Positions 19,572 to 29,472 of a DNA stretch of 64,000 bases are shown here, in pieces. The stretch is taken from NCBI GenBank assembly GCA_963785125.1, contig CAWATU010000004.1, forward strand, positions 62,001 through 126,000, read 5' to 3'. Position numbers and translations under genes: made by a program. Source of the stretch: QHXN01 sp963785125 (lineage in GTDB: Bacteria > Acidobacteriota > Blastocatellia > Pyrinomonadales > Pyrinomonadaceae). Within the stretch, counting starts at the first letter, position 1. Each line of letters begins with the position of its first letter. A model generated the notes under the pieces. That model saw nothing but the letters and a program-made list of their open reading frames with translations. It did not search any database and was not told the origin of the DNA.

Positions 19572-20789
19572 ATGAGCGCCAACAGCAGCAGCACCTCGAA
19601 CAACCCGGTCGTGCAAGCCGTCCTCTCGGGCGCCGCGCCGCAGCCGGCGCGCATGGCGGCCGCGCGCGGAATGCTGCCCGTCCCGCAGGACGTGCTGTTG
19701 GAGTTGCTCGTCGCGCTGCGCGCCGACTCGGACGAGTCGGTGGCGCGCGCCGCCGAAGAGACGCTCACCAACCAGGATGCGGTGACGCTTCTCGGCGTCG
19801 CCTCCGCGCAGGAGACGGCGCCGGCCGTGCTCTCCTACCTCGCGGAGCGGACGGGTCTCGCGCGCGAGGTGCAGGAGTCGCTCGCGCTCAACGCCTCGAC
19901 GCCCGACGAGGCCGTGGCCGCGCTCGCGCGCGTGACGGCCGAGGGCGCGGTGCTCGAACTCGTCTCCCTCAACCAGCAGCGCCTCATCCGCACGCCCGCC
20001 ATCATCGACGCCGTGCTCGCCAACCCCGCGCGCACCTCCGACGCCGACCGGCGCGTGCGCGAGACGCGCCGCGAGTTCTTCGAGAAGGAGCGCGGCGCCC
20101 GTCAGGTCGCCGACGAGATGCGTGCGCAGGGGTTGGGCGCCGCCGCCGAGTTCATTGAGTCGGCCGAATCGTTCGGCGCCGAAGTGGGCCTGAGCCTCGA
20201 CGATGCGTGGCTCATCGCGCAGCACATCGAGGTCTCGGACGTTGACATCGATGACTCGTGGCTCCCATCCGAGAGGTTTGAAGACTTGCTCGACGAGACG
20301 TTCGAGCAGCGGCAGGCCGCGGCCGAGCGCCTGGTGGCGGAGGCGCTTGCCGAGGGCGCCACAGCGGCCCCGCCCGAGCGCGTCGCGCTCATCCGCCGCA
20401 TCATGCTGATGAAGGTCAAGGATCGTATGAAGCTCGGGATGAAGGGCGACCGCGAGGCGCGCTCGATCCTCATCCGCGACCCGAACAAGGTCGTCGCGCA
20501 GGCCGTCATCAACAACCCGCGCATCACCGACCAAGAGGTCGAGGCCATCGCCGCCATGCGCACGGTCAACGCCGACGTGCTGCGCCTCATCGCCATGAAC
20601 CGCCACTGGGCGCGGCAGTACCCGGTCATCACTAACCTCGCGCGCAACCCGCGCACGCCGCTCCCGACCGCGATGTCCATTCTCCCGCGCCTCCACGCCA
20701 AAGAGCTGAAGGCGCTTGGCCAGAACCGCAACGTCTCCGACGCCGTCCGACGCCAGGCGCTCCGCCTCGCCACCGTCCGCGGGCAGTAA
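19572..20789 (+). CDS. HEAT-like helical repeat protein, conserved hypothetical
   Basis: 405 residues, all-helical and soluble. The N-terminal 190 residues look like HEAT-type pairs (DVLLELLVALRADSDESVAR; ALNASTPDEAVAALARV). The C-terminal 130 residues carry a strongly patterned block (IMLMKVKDRMKLGMKGDREA, LIRDPNKVVAQAVINNPRIT, NLARNPRTPLPTAM, LKALGQNRNVSDAVRRQA) of a kind I associate with conserved proteins of Acidobacteriota and Myxococcota, function unknown. It is convergent with the DUF2227 gene across a heptamer hairpin. Confidence 0.82.
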   Translation: MSANSSSTSNNPVVQAVLSGAAPQPARMAAARGMLPVPQDVLLELLVALRADSDESVARAAEETLTNQDAVTLLGVASAQETAPAVLSYLAERTGLAREVQESLALNASTPDEAVAALARVTAEGAVLELVSLNQQRLIRTPAIIDAVLANPARTSDADRRVRETRREFFEKERGARQVADEMRAQGLGAAAEFIESAESFGAEVGLSLDDAWLIAQHIEVSDVDIDDSWLPSERFEDLLDETFEQRQAAAERLVAEALAEGATAAPPERVALIRRIMLMKVKDRMKLGMKGDREARSILIRDPNKVVAQAVINNPRITDQEVEAIAAMRTVNADVLRLIAMNRHWARQYPVITNLARNPRTPLPTAMSILPRLHAKELKALGQNRNVSDAVRRQALRLATVRGQ

Positions 20790-20790
20790 A

Positions 20791-20872
20791 AAGGCGGTGA
20801 ATGGTAAATAGTGAATGGTGAATGGAAGTCGGCTTATCCATTCACCATTCACTATTTACCATTCACCGCCTT
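20791..20872. terminator. Heptamer-phased perfect hairpin (36-bp stem) between convergent genes
   Basis: Arms 20791-20826 and 20837-20872 are perfect inverted copies with a 10-base loop. Units are GAATGGT / AAATAGT, the same word family as the hairpin at 3003-3074 nearly 18 kb away. The right arm runs into the stop codon of the DUF2227 gene. It is placed to terminate both convergent genes. Confidence 0.9.
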
Positions 20873-21404
20873 AAAAGATTTCCGAGCCCTTGCGCAGCAC
20901 CGACCAGCCTACGTCGGTGAGGGTATGGCTGGCGGCGCCCCACCAGAGGCCGGCGAGCACGGCGGCCAACGCGCGCGGCCCAAAGCCGTAACCGGCGGCC
21001 GACGCCTCGACGAACCGCCACACCTCAACCACCTCGCGCCACCCCGGCGCCACGCCACCCGAGAGGAAGACCGCCCGCGCGTAGACGCACACCCACGCCA
21101 CGAGCGTCAACACGGCTGCGAAGTAGACGACCCGGATCAGCGTCCCGAAGACGATGCCATGCGACCAGCGCGAGCGGTGTCGGAAGACTACCTTGTACGG
21201 CCACCACAGAAGCCGCAGCGGCCCCCAGCGCGTGTACTGCCGCGACTGGATGTCGAGGTCCGGCCCGAACATCAGCCCCCCGAACAGCATCGCCACGGTC
21301 GCCGCCGCGCTCAGCCACACGCTCCCCGTCAGCCCCCACGCCGCCGCGAACGTCGGCGGCGCCAGCACCAGCGTCACCATGTCGTGTGTTTTTCCCGAAG
21401 GCAT
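20871..21404 (-). CDS. DUF2227 family membrane protein (predicted metal-binding)
   Basis: About 177 residues. MPSGKTHDMVTLVLAPP at the start and SHGIVFGTLIRVVYF plus HTLTDVGW later give conserved His/Asp residues typical of the DUF2227 metal-binding membrane family; the GPDLDIQSRQYTRWG motif fits too. Four membrane segments are predicted. The start at 21404 matches the family N-terminus; the longer frame to 21449 is hairpin sequence. No Shine-Dalgarno is visible because the hairpin arm abuts the start codon. Confidence 0.85.
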   Translation of the reverse strand: MPSGKTHDMVTLVLAPPTFAAAWGLTGSVWLSAAATVAMLFGGLMFGPDLDIQSRQYTRWGPLRLLWWPYKVVFRHRSRWSHGIVFGTLIRVVYFAAVLTLVAWVCVYARAVFLSGGVAPGWREVVEVWRFVEASAAGYGFGPRALAAVLAGLWWGAASHTLTDVGWSVLRKGSEIF

Positions 21405-21407
21405 AAG

Positions 21408-21525
21408 AGCAGTAGGCAGTAGGCAGATGACAGTCGGCAGCCGCTCCACGTTAAGGACGTTGGAAAACTAAGACGAAGCTGCGACAGCGGCTCTCTTAAC
21501 TGCCATCTGCCTACTGCCTACTGCT
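21408..21525. repeat. Heptamer-phased inverted repeat in a divergent promoter region
   Basis: Arms 21408-21434 and 21499-21525 match at 26 of 27 positions and consist of GGCAGTA-type heptamers. The 64-base centre has its own shorter inverted repeat (GCCGCT ... AGCGGC). It lies between the starts of two divergent genes, so it cannot be a simple terminator. Confidence 0.88.
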
Positions 21526-21610
21526 TATATCATGCGGCGCGCGGCGGAGACCAGCCGTTTGCCCGCGCGTCGGGCGTGCGTGTACACTGTCGAGCTTCGT
21601 CGGAACGGTC

Positions 21611-22618
21611 ATGGGTAAAAAGGGAAAGTCGCAGGAATTTCTGGAGTACGCGGCAGCGCGCGCGCTGCTGTCGGGGCTCGGCGCGCTGCCGCGGCCGTCG
21701 GCCGTCAGGGTCGGGCGTGCGCTGGGGCGCGCAGCCTATCGTGTAGCGGGGGGCTTGCGGCGCACGGGGCTGCGCAACCTTGAGCTGGCCTTCCCCGAGA
21801 TGGGCGCGGAGGAGCGCGAGAGAATCCTGCGCGGCACGTTCGAGAGCCTGGGGCGACAGCTCGGCGAGGTCAGCCAGTTCCCGCGTGCCACCCCCGAGAG
21901 CCTGCGCGCGGTCGCTGAGTACGACAGCGAGGACGTGAAGCTCCTCGCTGTCGCGCGCGAGCGCGGCCGCGGGGTCATCTTCCTCACCTCGCACCTCGGC
22001 GCATGGGAGATGCTCTGCTTCGCGCACTCCGCGCTCTACGAGCCGATCAGCTTCCTCGTCCGCCCCCTGGACAACCCGCGCATCGACGCGCTGGTCGAAT
22101 CCTTGCGCACGCGCTTCGGCAACCGCCCCATCGACAAGGGCGCCGCCGCGCGCACCGCTCTGCGCCTCCTCAAGCAGGGCGGCACGCTCGGAGTCCTGGC
22201 CGACCTCAACACGCAGGAACGCGAGGGCGTCTTCGTCCCCTTCTTCGGCCACCTCGCCTGCACGACTGCCGGCGTCGCGACGCTGGCGCTGCGCACCGAC
22301 GCCACCGTCATCCCCGTCTGCGCGCCCTGGGACGAGCGGCGCGGCAAGTTCGTCTTCCGCGGCGGCCCCGTCATCGAACTCGTCCGCACGGGCGACGACA
22401 AACGGGATGTCGAAATCAACACGGCCAACTTTACGGCCGCCATCGAACGCCACGTCCGCATGTTCCCGGAGCAGTGGCTCTGGATACACAAACGCTGGAA
22501 GACACGACCCAAAGGCGAGCCCGACCTCTACGCTCGTCCGACACAAATTCCTTTGGGGGGTGTGGCCGAAGCAAAAATTTCTTCACCGCCCCCAACCGAA
22601 AAGGTTTACAAGGCTTAG
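21611..22618 (+). CDS. LpxL/HtrB-like lysophospholipid acyltransferase
   Basis: 335 residues. The acyltransferase motif is SHLGAWEM (HxxxW/E type, near residue 125), with FLVRPLDNPRID, GNRPIDKGAAARTALRLLKQ, LGVLADLNTQEREGVFVPFFG and the C-terminal FPEQWLWIHKRWKTRP, the W-x-H/H-x-RW ending typical of Kdo2-lipid A acyltransferases. It probably adds a fatty acid to lipid A or a related lipid at the inner membrane. The last 20 residues (GVAEAKISSPPPTEKVYKA) are less GC-rich and may be variable. Confidence 0.92.
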   Translation: MGKKGKSQEFLEYAAARALLSGLGALPRPSAVRVGRALGRAAYRVAGGLRRTGLRNLELAFPEMGAEERERILRGTFESLGRQLGEVSQFPRATPESLRAVAEYDSEDVKLLAVARERGRGVIFLTSHLGAWEMLCFAHSALYEPISFLVRPLDNPRIDALVESLRTRFGNRPIDKGAAARTALRLLKQGGTLGVLADLNTQEREGVFVPFFGHLACTTAGVATLALRTDATVIPVCAPWDERRGKFVFRGGPVIELVRTGDDKRDVEINTANFTAAIERHVRMFPEQWLWIHKRWKTRPKGEPDLYARPTQIPLGGVAEAKISSPPPTEKVYKA

Positions 22619-22642
22619 TGAGCTAGTTTTCACAACTTACTT

Positions 22643-22663
22643 TAACCTTTGAGGCTCAAAGGT
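22643..22663 (+). terminator. Palindromic terminator candidate after the acyltransferase gene
   Basis: AACCTTTGAG and CTCAAAGGTT form a perfect 10-bp stem with a single central base. It lies 25 bases after the stop codon. No T-run follows, so function as an intrinsic terminator is uncertain. Confidence 0.5.
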
Positions 22664-22718
22664 TTACGAGAATCTTTCACGTCTGTCACAAATTTGTTGA
22701 GAACGTTGCATTTTCTTC

Positions 22719-22746
22719 TTGACAGTTAACGAAAAATACGTATAAT
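22719..22746 (+). promoter_or_regulatory. Consensus sigma-70 promoter of an ncRNA unit
   Basis: TTGACA (22719-22724) and TATAAT (22741-22746), both perfect consensus, are separated by 16 bases. The best promoter match I found in the window; the area is unusually AT-rich. No protein gene follows on this strand before a strong terminator. Confidence 0.85.
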
Positions 22747-22752
22747 TCCTCA

Positions 22753-23046
22753 CCAAGACGAAGCAGTTGGAAAGTTTAATTAAAGCAGTGCTTCGAAGAT
22801 GATTGACAGGAGCGGCCGGGTTGGTTCATTCGGCCTTACAGGCAGGAGCGTTCTTATTTTTGCTCCGGTAAGGTTGAGAAGTTTCTGAGCTATATATTTC
22901 GCCCGTCCAACACGACCGCCAAAACAGCCGGATCGCCCGTAGGTGACGATCTCCAGCACATAGCCACCGCCACCCTGAATCTCCGAGCCTGCCCGAAAAC
23001 AACGCCCCGCCGGTTTACCCTAGACCGGCGGGGCGCTCTTCTTTTT
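22753..23046 (+). ncRNA. Predicted structured non-coding RNA, about 290 nt, family unknown
   Basis: A perfect promoter upstream and a strong intrinsic terminator at the end delimit a transcript with no plausible ORF. Several stems are visible: GAAGCA with TGCTTC (22758-22798 area), GGCCG with CGGCC, a two-part stem CCTTAC ... GGAGC / GCTCC ... GTAAGG around 22837-22876, and GATCGCC / GGTGACGATC. It lacks the signature motifs of tmRNA, RNase P RNA and SRP RNA. It could be a 6S-like or a lineage-specific RNA; I cannot decide by eye. 5' end is inferred from promoter spacing. Confidence 0.6.
23003..23046 (+). terminator. Intrinsic terminator (12-bp GC stem plus T-run)
   Basis: CGCCCCGCCGGT (23003-23014) and ACCGGCGGGGCG (23024-23035) pair perfectly around a 9-base loop, followed by CTCTTCTTTTT. 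On the plus strand it ends the ncRNA unit; it is also 17 bases beyond the fabG stop and may serve that convergent gene. Confidence 0.9.
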
Positions 23047-23062
23047 GGTTCTTAAAAACTTC

Positions 23063-23824
23063 TTACATCGCGAGCCCGCCGTCCGCCTGTAGGACCTGGC
23101 CGGTGACGTAGCGCGCGTCGTCCGAGAGGAGGAAGCAGGCGATGCGTGCGACCTCGTCTGGCTGTGCGAAGCGGCCCATCGGAATCTGCTCGCGCAGCTT
23201 CTGCTGATACTCTTCGTTGAGCGCCTGCGACATGTCGGTAGCGACGAGGCCGAGGGCGAGCGCGTTGACCGAGACGTTGCGGCTGGCGACCTCCCGAGCG
23301 AGCGCCTTCGTCAGCCCGATCATGCCGGCCTTCGAGGCCGAGTAGTTCGACTGGCCGGCCATGCCGACGACGCCGCTGATGGAAGAGATGTTGAGGACGG
23401 AGCCGCCCCCCTCGTTCTTGAGCATGTGACGGAGCGCGGCGCGCGAGAAGTTCCAGGCGCCCTTGAGGTTCGTGTCGATGACGGAGTCCCAGTCCTCCTC
23501 CTTCATGCGCAGGATAAGATTGTCGCGCGTGATGCCGGCGTTGTTGACGAGGAAGTCTACGCGCCCCAACTCAGCCTTCACCTGCTTAACCATCTCGGCC
23601 GCGGCCTCGGTGCCCGCCACGTCGCACTGCGCGGCGAGCGCGCGCACGCCTAAGCCTTCGATCTCGGCCTTCAGACCTTCGGCCGCCTCGGCACTCTGCG
23701 CGTAGTTGAAGGCCACGTCGGCGCCGCGCCGCGCCAGCTCAAGGGCGATGGCGCGACCGATGCCGCGCGTCGCGCCCGTGACGATGGCCGCCCGCCCCGC
23801 AAAGGGTTTCACTTCGGCACTCAA
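23063..23824 (-). CDS. fabG: 3-oxoacyl-ACP reductase (SDR)
   Basis: 253 residues, normal for FabG, which reduces 3-oxoacyl-ACP with NADPH in fatty acid elongation. TGATRGIG (16-23) is the cofactor loop; NNAG (94-97); catalytic Ser148, Tyr161 and Lys165 in SSISGVVGMAGQSNYSASKAG (split). The usual NAVAPGFIxTDM stretch reads NALALGLVATDM, a mild oddity (Pro replaced by Leu). It is alone here, without acpP or fabF neighbours, and is divergent from the nucleotidyltransferase gene. General SDR activity on another substrate is possible. Confidence 0.9.
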   Translation of the reverse strand: MSAEVKPFAGRAAIVTGATRGIGRAIALELARRGADVAFNYAQSAEAAEGLKAEIEGLGVRALAAQCDVAGTEAAAEMVKQVKAELGRVDFLVNNAGITRDNLILRMKEEDWDSVIDTNLKGAWNFSRAALRHMLKNEGGGSVLNISSISGVVGMAGQSNYSASKAGMIGLTKALAREVASRNVSVNALALGLVATDMSQALNEEYQQKLREQIPMGRFAQPDEVARIACFLLSDDARYVTGQVLQADGGLAM

Positions 23825-23966
23825 ACTCTTCTTCCTCCGTTAATGTGGGTTCTCGGCGAACGGACATTTTAACACACGCGGCGGCCGCAGCCGTTTGGCG
23901 GGAGGCGGGTTTTATTGTAAAGATTAACGCAAGCGCGCCACACAACACGCACCGGAGGGGGAGAGC

Positions 23967-24731
23967 ATGAAGTTAATCGTACTCGCCGCGGGCTACGCCA
24001 CGCGGCTCTACCCGCTGACGCTGGATCAGCCGAAGCCTTTGCTCGACGTGGCAGGCAAGCCGATGCTCGAACACGTGCTCGACAACCTCGCGCCCGTCGA
24101 GGAGATCGACCACGTCTACGTCGTCACCAACGGCAAGTTCGCCGGCCACTTCGAGCGCTGGGCCGAAGGGCGGCGCGCGCGAGTCGGCGGGCCGGACATC
24201 ACGGTCGTCAACGACTACTCGACCGACGACACGAACAAGCTCGGCGCCATCGGCGACTTGAACCTGGTGCTAACGCAGGCCGGGATTGACGACGACATCG
24301 CGGTCGTCGCGGGCGACAACCTCTTCAGCGAAAAGCTCGGAGAGTTCGGCGAGTACTGCCGCGCGAAGGGCGCGCCGGTGCTGGCCGTCTACGACGTAGG
24401 CGACCTCGAAGCCATCAAGAAGTACAACTCTATCGAAGTTGACGAAGACGGCCGCATCACCTTCTTCGAGGAGAAGCCGGCGAACCCGAAGAGCACTCTG
24501 ACGGGCATCGCGCTCTACTACTACCCGCAGTCGGCGCTGCCGCTCATCCGGCAGTACGTCGAGGAGGGCAACAACCCCGACCAGCCCGGCCGCCTCGTGC
24601 AGTGGATGTACGAGCGCACGCCCTTCTACACGTGGCGCGTGCCGGGCATCTGGTACGATGTCGGGTCGAAGGAGACGCTGGAGGAGGCCAACCGAATCTT
24701 CTCGCAGCATCGAACACAGGCCGAAGGGTGA
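23967..24731 (+). CDS. Sugar-phosphate nucleotidyltransferase
   Basis: 254 residues. The signature MKLIVLAAGYATRLYPLT followed by QPKPLLDVAGKPMLEHVL is that of the glucose-1-phosphate thymidylyl/uridylyl/mannose-1-phosphate guanylyltransferase superfamily. VAGDNLFS holds the metal-binding Asp, FFEEKPANPKS is the sugar-binding motif and WYDVGSKETL the C-terminal signature. It makes an NDP-sugar; sugar and base cannot be told from sequence alone. A strong GGAGGGGGAGAG precedes the ATG. serS follows after 7 bases, so they are co-transcribed. Confidence 0.9.
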   Translation: MKLIVLAAGYATRLYPLTLDQPKPLLDVAGKPMLEHVLDNLAPVEEIDHVYVVTNGKFAGHFERWAEGRRARVGGPDITVVNDYSTDDTNKLGAIGDLNLVLTQAGIDDDIAVVAGDNLFSEKLGEFGEYCRAKGAPVLAVYDVGDLEAIKKYNSIEVDEDGRITFFEEKPANPKSTLTGIALYYYPQSALPLIRQYVEEGNNPDQPGRLVQWMYERTPFYTWRVPGIWYDVGSKETLEEANRIFSQHRTQAEG

Positions 24732-24738
24732 CTAACGA

Positions 24739-26031
<1,293 letters not shown>

Positions 26032-26062
26032 GTAAGACGGGCGTCTTAAGCTCTAACTCGTC

Positions 26063-26144
26063 GCGCTTAGGCCATAAGACGAGCGCCTTAGGTCATAAGA
26101 TCATCGTCTTATGACCTAAGGCGCTCGTCTTATGGCCTAAGCGC
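26063..26144. terminator. Heptamer-phased perfect hairpin (38-bp stem) between convergent genes
   Basis: Arms 26063-26100 and 26107-26144 are perfect inverted copies with a 6-base loop, the longest stem in the window. Units CTTAGGC/CTTAGGT and CATAAGA recur exactly 21 bases apart, so three heptamers make a higher-order unit. It separates serS and sppA, whose stop codon lies 5 bases beyond. Confidence 0.9.
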
Positions 26145-26148
26145 ATGA

Positions 26149-27951
26149 CTATTCGATCTTCAACTCGAACGGCATGATGGCGAGCGTCTGGTTCTGCGGG
26201 AAGCGCTCGAACATGGCGGCGCGGCGCAGGACGGGGCGCATCTCGGCGGGCATGGAGTTGATGAAAGCCGCGCGTTGCTGTTGGGCCTTGATGCTGGCGG
26301 CGTCCTGTTCGTCGCCGCCGCCGAAGAGCTGTTGGAAGAAGGTGCGCGGCGCGGGATAGACGACGCGGCGGACGCCCTTGTCGGCGGGAATCTTCGCCAG
26401 CTCTTTCGCCACCTCGACGGCGCGGTCGAGGCCGCCGAACTCGTCAACCAGACCCTTCTCCTTCCCCTGTGCGCCGGTCCACACGCGCCCGCGCGCAATC
26501 TCGTGGACGGCCTCGACGTTCTGGAACTTGCGCCCCTCGGCCACCTTCGGCAGGAACTGGTTCCAGTAGAAGTTGCGCATCGAGCCTTCGAACTTCTCGC
26601 GCTCCTCCTTCGTGAACTTCTCGGTCTCGCGGAACATGCCCGAGTTCTTGCCACGCATGACGTACTCGCTCGACACGCCGACCCAGTCGTAGAAGCCTTT
26701 GACGACCGGCTTGTAGGCATAGACGCCGATGGAGCCGGTCAGCGTCAGAGGCTCGGCGACGATGCGGTTCGCGCCCATCGAGATGTAGTAGCCGCCCGAG
26801 GCCGCGAGGTCGCCCATTGAGATGACGACCGGCTTCTTCTTCTTCGCCTCCTCGACCGCCTTCCAGATGAGGTCGGACGGGTAGGTCACGCCGCCGGGGC
26901 TGTCCACGCGCAGCACGATGGCCTTCACTTCACTGTTGTCGCGCGCGTCGTTGAGGGCCTTGACGACGGTGTCGGAGCCGACGGTCTGGTCGCCGCCGAA
27001 CGTGCCGTCGTTCGAGCGACCGGGCTCGATGGGGCCAGAGGCGAAGATGACCGCGATGGCCTCGCCCTGATTCAAGCCCAGCGACTGCGGCGTGACGCGA
27101 CGGTATTCGGCCGTCGAGACCTTGCGCAGCTTCTCGTCGTCCTTATAGCCAAGCCGCTTCTTCAGCTCGCCCTCGACCTCCTCACGGTAGAGCGCGCCGT
27201 CGATGAGGCCCGCTTCGAGCGCCGCGGGCGCGTTGTGCGGCGCGTTATCGACGAGCGCGCGGATGTCTTCGACCGACTTGCGCCGCGCCTCCGCGACCTG
27301 CGTCACGTAACGGTTGAAGATTTCGTCGAGCAGCGAGTTCAAAGTTTCGCGCTCGCCCTCCGACATATCCTCGCGCGTGAAGGCTTCGGGCGCGGTCTTA
27401 TACTTCTCGATCTGATATGAGTCCCAGACGATGCCGAGCTTATCGAAAGACCCCTTGAAGTGCATCGACTCGGCGGCGAGCCCGTTGATGAAGAGGTCGC
27501 CGATGGGCGGCACGTAGATGCGCTCGGCCGCGGTCGCGATGTAGTACTCCTTGTCGCCGCCGAACTCCATGTAGGCGTAGATGGGCTTGCCCGACTTGCG
27601 GAAGTCGGCGACGGCGTCGCGTATCTCGTCGGACTTGGCCCAGCCGCCGCCGAGCATCCCGATGTCGAGCAGCACGGCGCCGACGCGCTTGTCGGCCTTC
27701 GCCTTGCGCAGTTGCAGCAGCAGGTTCGAGAGCGAGTTGGTGTCGCCGCCGAAGAAGCGTGCGGACATCTCGTCAGCGTTCGTGTAATCGGGCAGCGAGC
27801 CCTCGACGTTGAGGACGAGCACGCTGTTCGACGCCACATCCGGCTCGTCGCCGAGCGACACCACGACGGCCGCCACGACCAGCCCCACCACCAGCACGAA
27901 CACCGCCAGCAGCCCGACGATGATTAGAGCGATCTTGCTTCCACGCGTCAT
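26149..27951 (-). CDS. sppA: Signal peptide peptidase SppA, long (67K) type
   Basis: 600 residues, two tandem ClpP/crotonase-like domains as in the E. coli 67-kDa type. One N-terminal membrane helix (IALIIVGLLAVFVLVVGLVV) anchors it to the inner membrane. The catalytic Lys is in the first half (EKYKTAPEAFTRED), the catalytic Ser in the second (MGDLAASGGYYISMGA). VLRVDSPGGVTYPSDLIWKA and GSIGVYAYKPV are further family motifs. It degrades leftover signal peptides in the membrane. Confidence 0.96.
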   Translation of the reverse strand: MTRGSKIALIIVGLLAVFVLVVGLVVAAVVVSLGDEPDVASNSVLVLNVEGSLPDYTNADEMSARFFGGDTNSLSNLLLQLRKAKADKRVGAVLLDIGMLGGGWAKSDEIRDAVADFRKSGKPIYAYMEFGGDKEYYIATAAERIYVPPIGDLFINGLAAESMHFKGSFDKLGIVWDSYQIEKYKTAPEAFTREDMSEGERETLNSLLDEIFNRYVTQVAEARRKSVEDIRALVDNAPHNAPAALEAGLIDGALYREEVEGELKKRLGYKDDEKLRKVSTAEYRRVTPQSLGLNQGEAIAVIFASGPIEPGRSNDGTFGGDQTVGSDTVVKALNDARDNSEVKAIVLRVDSPGGVTYPSDLIWKAVEEAKKKKPVVISMGDLAASGGYYISMGANRIVAEPLTLTGSIGVYAYKPVVKGFYDWVGVSSEYVMRGKNSGMFRETEKFTKEEREKFEGSMRNFYWNQFLPKVAEGRKFQNVEAVHEIARGRVWTGAQGKEKGLVDEFGGLDRAVEVAKELAKIPADKGVRRVVYPAPRTFFQQLFGGGDEQDAASIKAQQQRAAFINSMPAEMRPVLRRAAMFERFPQNQTLAIMPFELKIE

Positions 27952-28045
27952 ACTTTAAGACCTTTATCCGAATGAATTTGGCCCCGCCCGGGCGGAGCAG
28001 CGGGGCCGGTTCTATTACGATTTGAGGGGAGAAAATGTTTTGGGA

Positions 28046-28145
28046 GCAGATGGCAGCAGGCAGTTAAAAACCTTTCTAATCACGAACCCTGCGGTTGTCA
28101 TCAACAACGTCCGCATCGCGGAGCCCGCTGCCTACTGCCTACTCT
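28046..28145. repeat. Degenerate GCAGTAG-type heptamer inverted repeat
   Basis: Left run (from about 28046) GCAGATG/GCAGCAG units, right run (to about 28143) the complement GCCTACT twice. Pairing is imperfect and the centre is 70 bases long. It belongs to the same word family as 21408-21525 and 51681-51711. The mnmA stop codon (TAG) is part of the right run. It lies between mnmA and sppA (tandem). Confidence 0.7.
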
Positions 28146-29248
28146 CTGACAATCCACCCGCCGCCCGTCACCTCTGCGCCGCGGTAGAAGACGGTGGCCT
28201 GTCCCGGAGTGACGGCGCGCTGCGGGTCGTCGAAGCGGACGCGGGCGCGGCCACGCCCGAGCGGTGTGATGGTGGCCGGCGCTTCCGTGTGGCGGTAGCG
28301 GACGCGCACGTCCGCGCGCACGGGCTCAGACGGATCATCGAAGGCGACCCAGTTGACGCCCGCGGCGGTGAACTCTGAGCTGAGCAGCTCTTCCTCGCGG
28401 CCGACGACGACGCGGCTCGACTCGGGCTCCATGCGCACGACGTAGAGCGGGAGCGGGCGCGAGACGCCGATGCCGCGCCGCTGCCCGACCGTGAAGCGGT
28501 GGACGCCCTCGTGCTCTCCGACGACGTGCCCCTCCGTATCCACAATCTCGCCGCGCGCAGGACGCTCCGTGTCCCTCCCCTCGGCTTCAAGGTAGCGGTC
28601 GATGAAGCCCGCGTAGTCGCCATCGGGCACAAAGCAAATCTCCTGCGACTCGCGCTTCTCGGCGACGTAGAGGCCGTGAAGACGTGCGACCTCGCGCGCC
28701 TCCTCCTTCGTCATCTCGCCCAGCGGAAAGAGCGAGCGTGACAACTGCTCCTGCGTCAACTCCCAGAGGAAGTACGACTGATCCTTGCGCGCGTCGCGCC
28801 CGCGCAGCAGCCGGTAACGTCCCGCCGCTTCGTCGTAACGCACGCGCGCGTAATGGCCCGTCGCAACCTTCTCACAGCCGACGCTCAAAGCCGTGCGGTC
28901 GAGCGCGGCGAACTTCAGACGACTGTTACACGCGACGCACGGGATGGGCGTCTCGCCTTCGAGGTAGCTCTGCACGAACGGCGCGACCACGTCGCGCTCG
29001 AAGTCGCGCTCAAGGTTCAAAACGTAGAAGGGGAAGCCCAACTCCTCTGCCACGCGCCGCGCGTCGTACACATCGTCGAGCGAACAACAGCGGCTGGGAA
29101 GCGGCTCGCCGTCCTCGCCCACACTGAGGCCCCTCCGCTGGTTCCAGAGCTGCATCGTGAACCCGACCAGCTCGTGCCCCCCGGCCTTCAACAGCGCCGC
29201 CGCCGCCGAACTATCGACGCCGCCGCTCATCGCAACTGCTATCTTCAT
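28139..29248 (-). CDS. mnmA: tRNA-specific 2-thiouridylase
   Basis: 369 residues from the ATG at 29248 (MKIAVAMSGGVDSSAAAAL); the longer frame to a GTG at 29308 adds 20 residues with no family match. MnmA thiolates U34 of tRNA-Lys/Glu/Gln. The PP-loop SGGVDSS is at residues 8-14; the catalytic cysteines are in IPCVACNSRLKF and ESQEICFVPDG. FTVGQRRGIGVS and the C-terminal beta domain are typical. The stop codon lies in a heptamer repeat. Confidence 0.96.
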   Translation of the reverse strand: MKIAVAMSGGVDSSAAAALLKAGGHELVGFTMQLWNQRRGLSVGEDGEPLPSRCCSLDDVYDARRVAEELGFPFYVLNLERDFERDVVAPFVQSYLEGETPIPCVACNSRLKFAALDRTALSVGCEKVATGHYARVRYDEAAGRYRLLRGRDARKDQSYFLWELTQEQLSRSLFPLGEMTKEEAREVARLHGLYVAEKRESQEICFVPDGDYAGFIDRYLEAEGRDTERPARGEIVDTEGHVVGEHEGVHRFTVGQRRGIGVSRPLPLYVVRMEPESSRVVVGREEELLSSEFTAAGVNWVAFDDPSEPVRADVRVRYRHTEAPATITPLGRGRARVRFDDPQRAVTPGQATVFYRGAEVTGGGWIVRE

Positions 29249-29472
29249 TCTTGAAATCGGCGATAGGTGAACAGCCGAGGAAAGGCTTCTTATCCTCTCA
29301 TTCATCACGCATCACCCGTCACTTTCCTTACAGTTTGCCGCCCTTTTCGGCGAGGTGCTAAGATGCCCTTCAGTCAGTCTTTACTGCTTTTTCAGTACAG
29401 TACAGGATAACCGACATCCCGAGAAACGTCAGCCCGCCATCTGACGCCAAAGAACGGAAGGAACGCGGACAG

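Noticed and set aside
22753..23046. tmRNA, RNase P RNA or SRP RNA
   Set aside because: The typical signature sequences of these RNAs are not seen. 6S RNA could not be excluded and is left open.
23063..24731. Polysaccharide biosynthesis cluster
   Set aside because: Only one nucleotidyltransferase is present, next to fabG and serS; no glycosyltransferase or flippase genes adjoin it.
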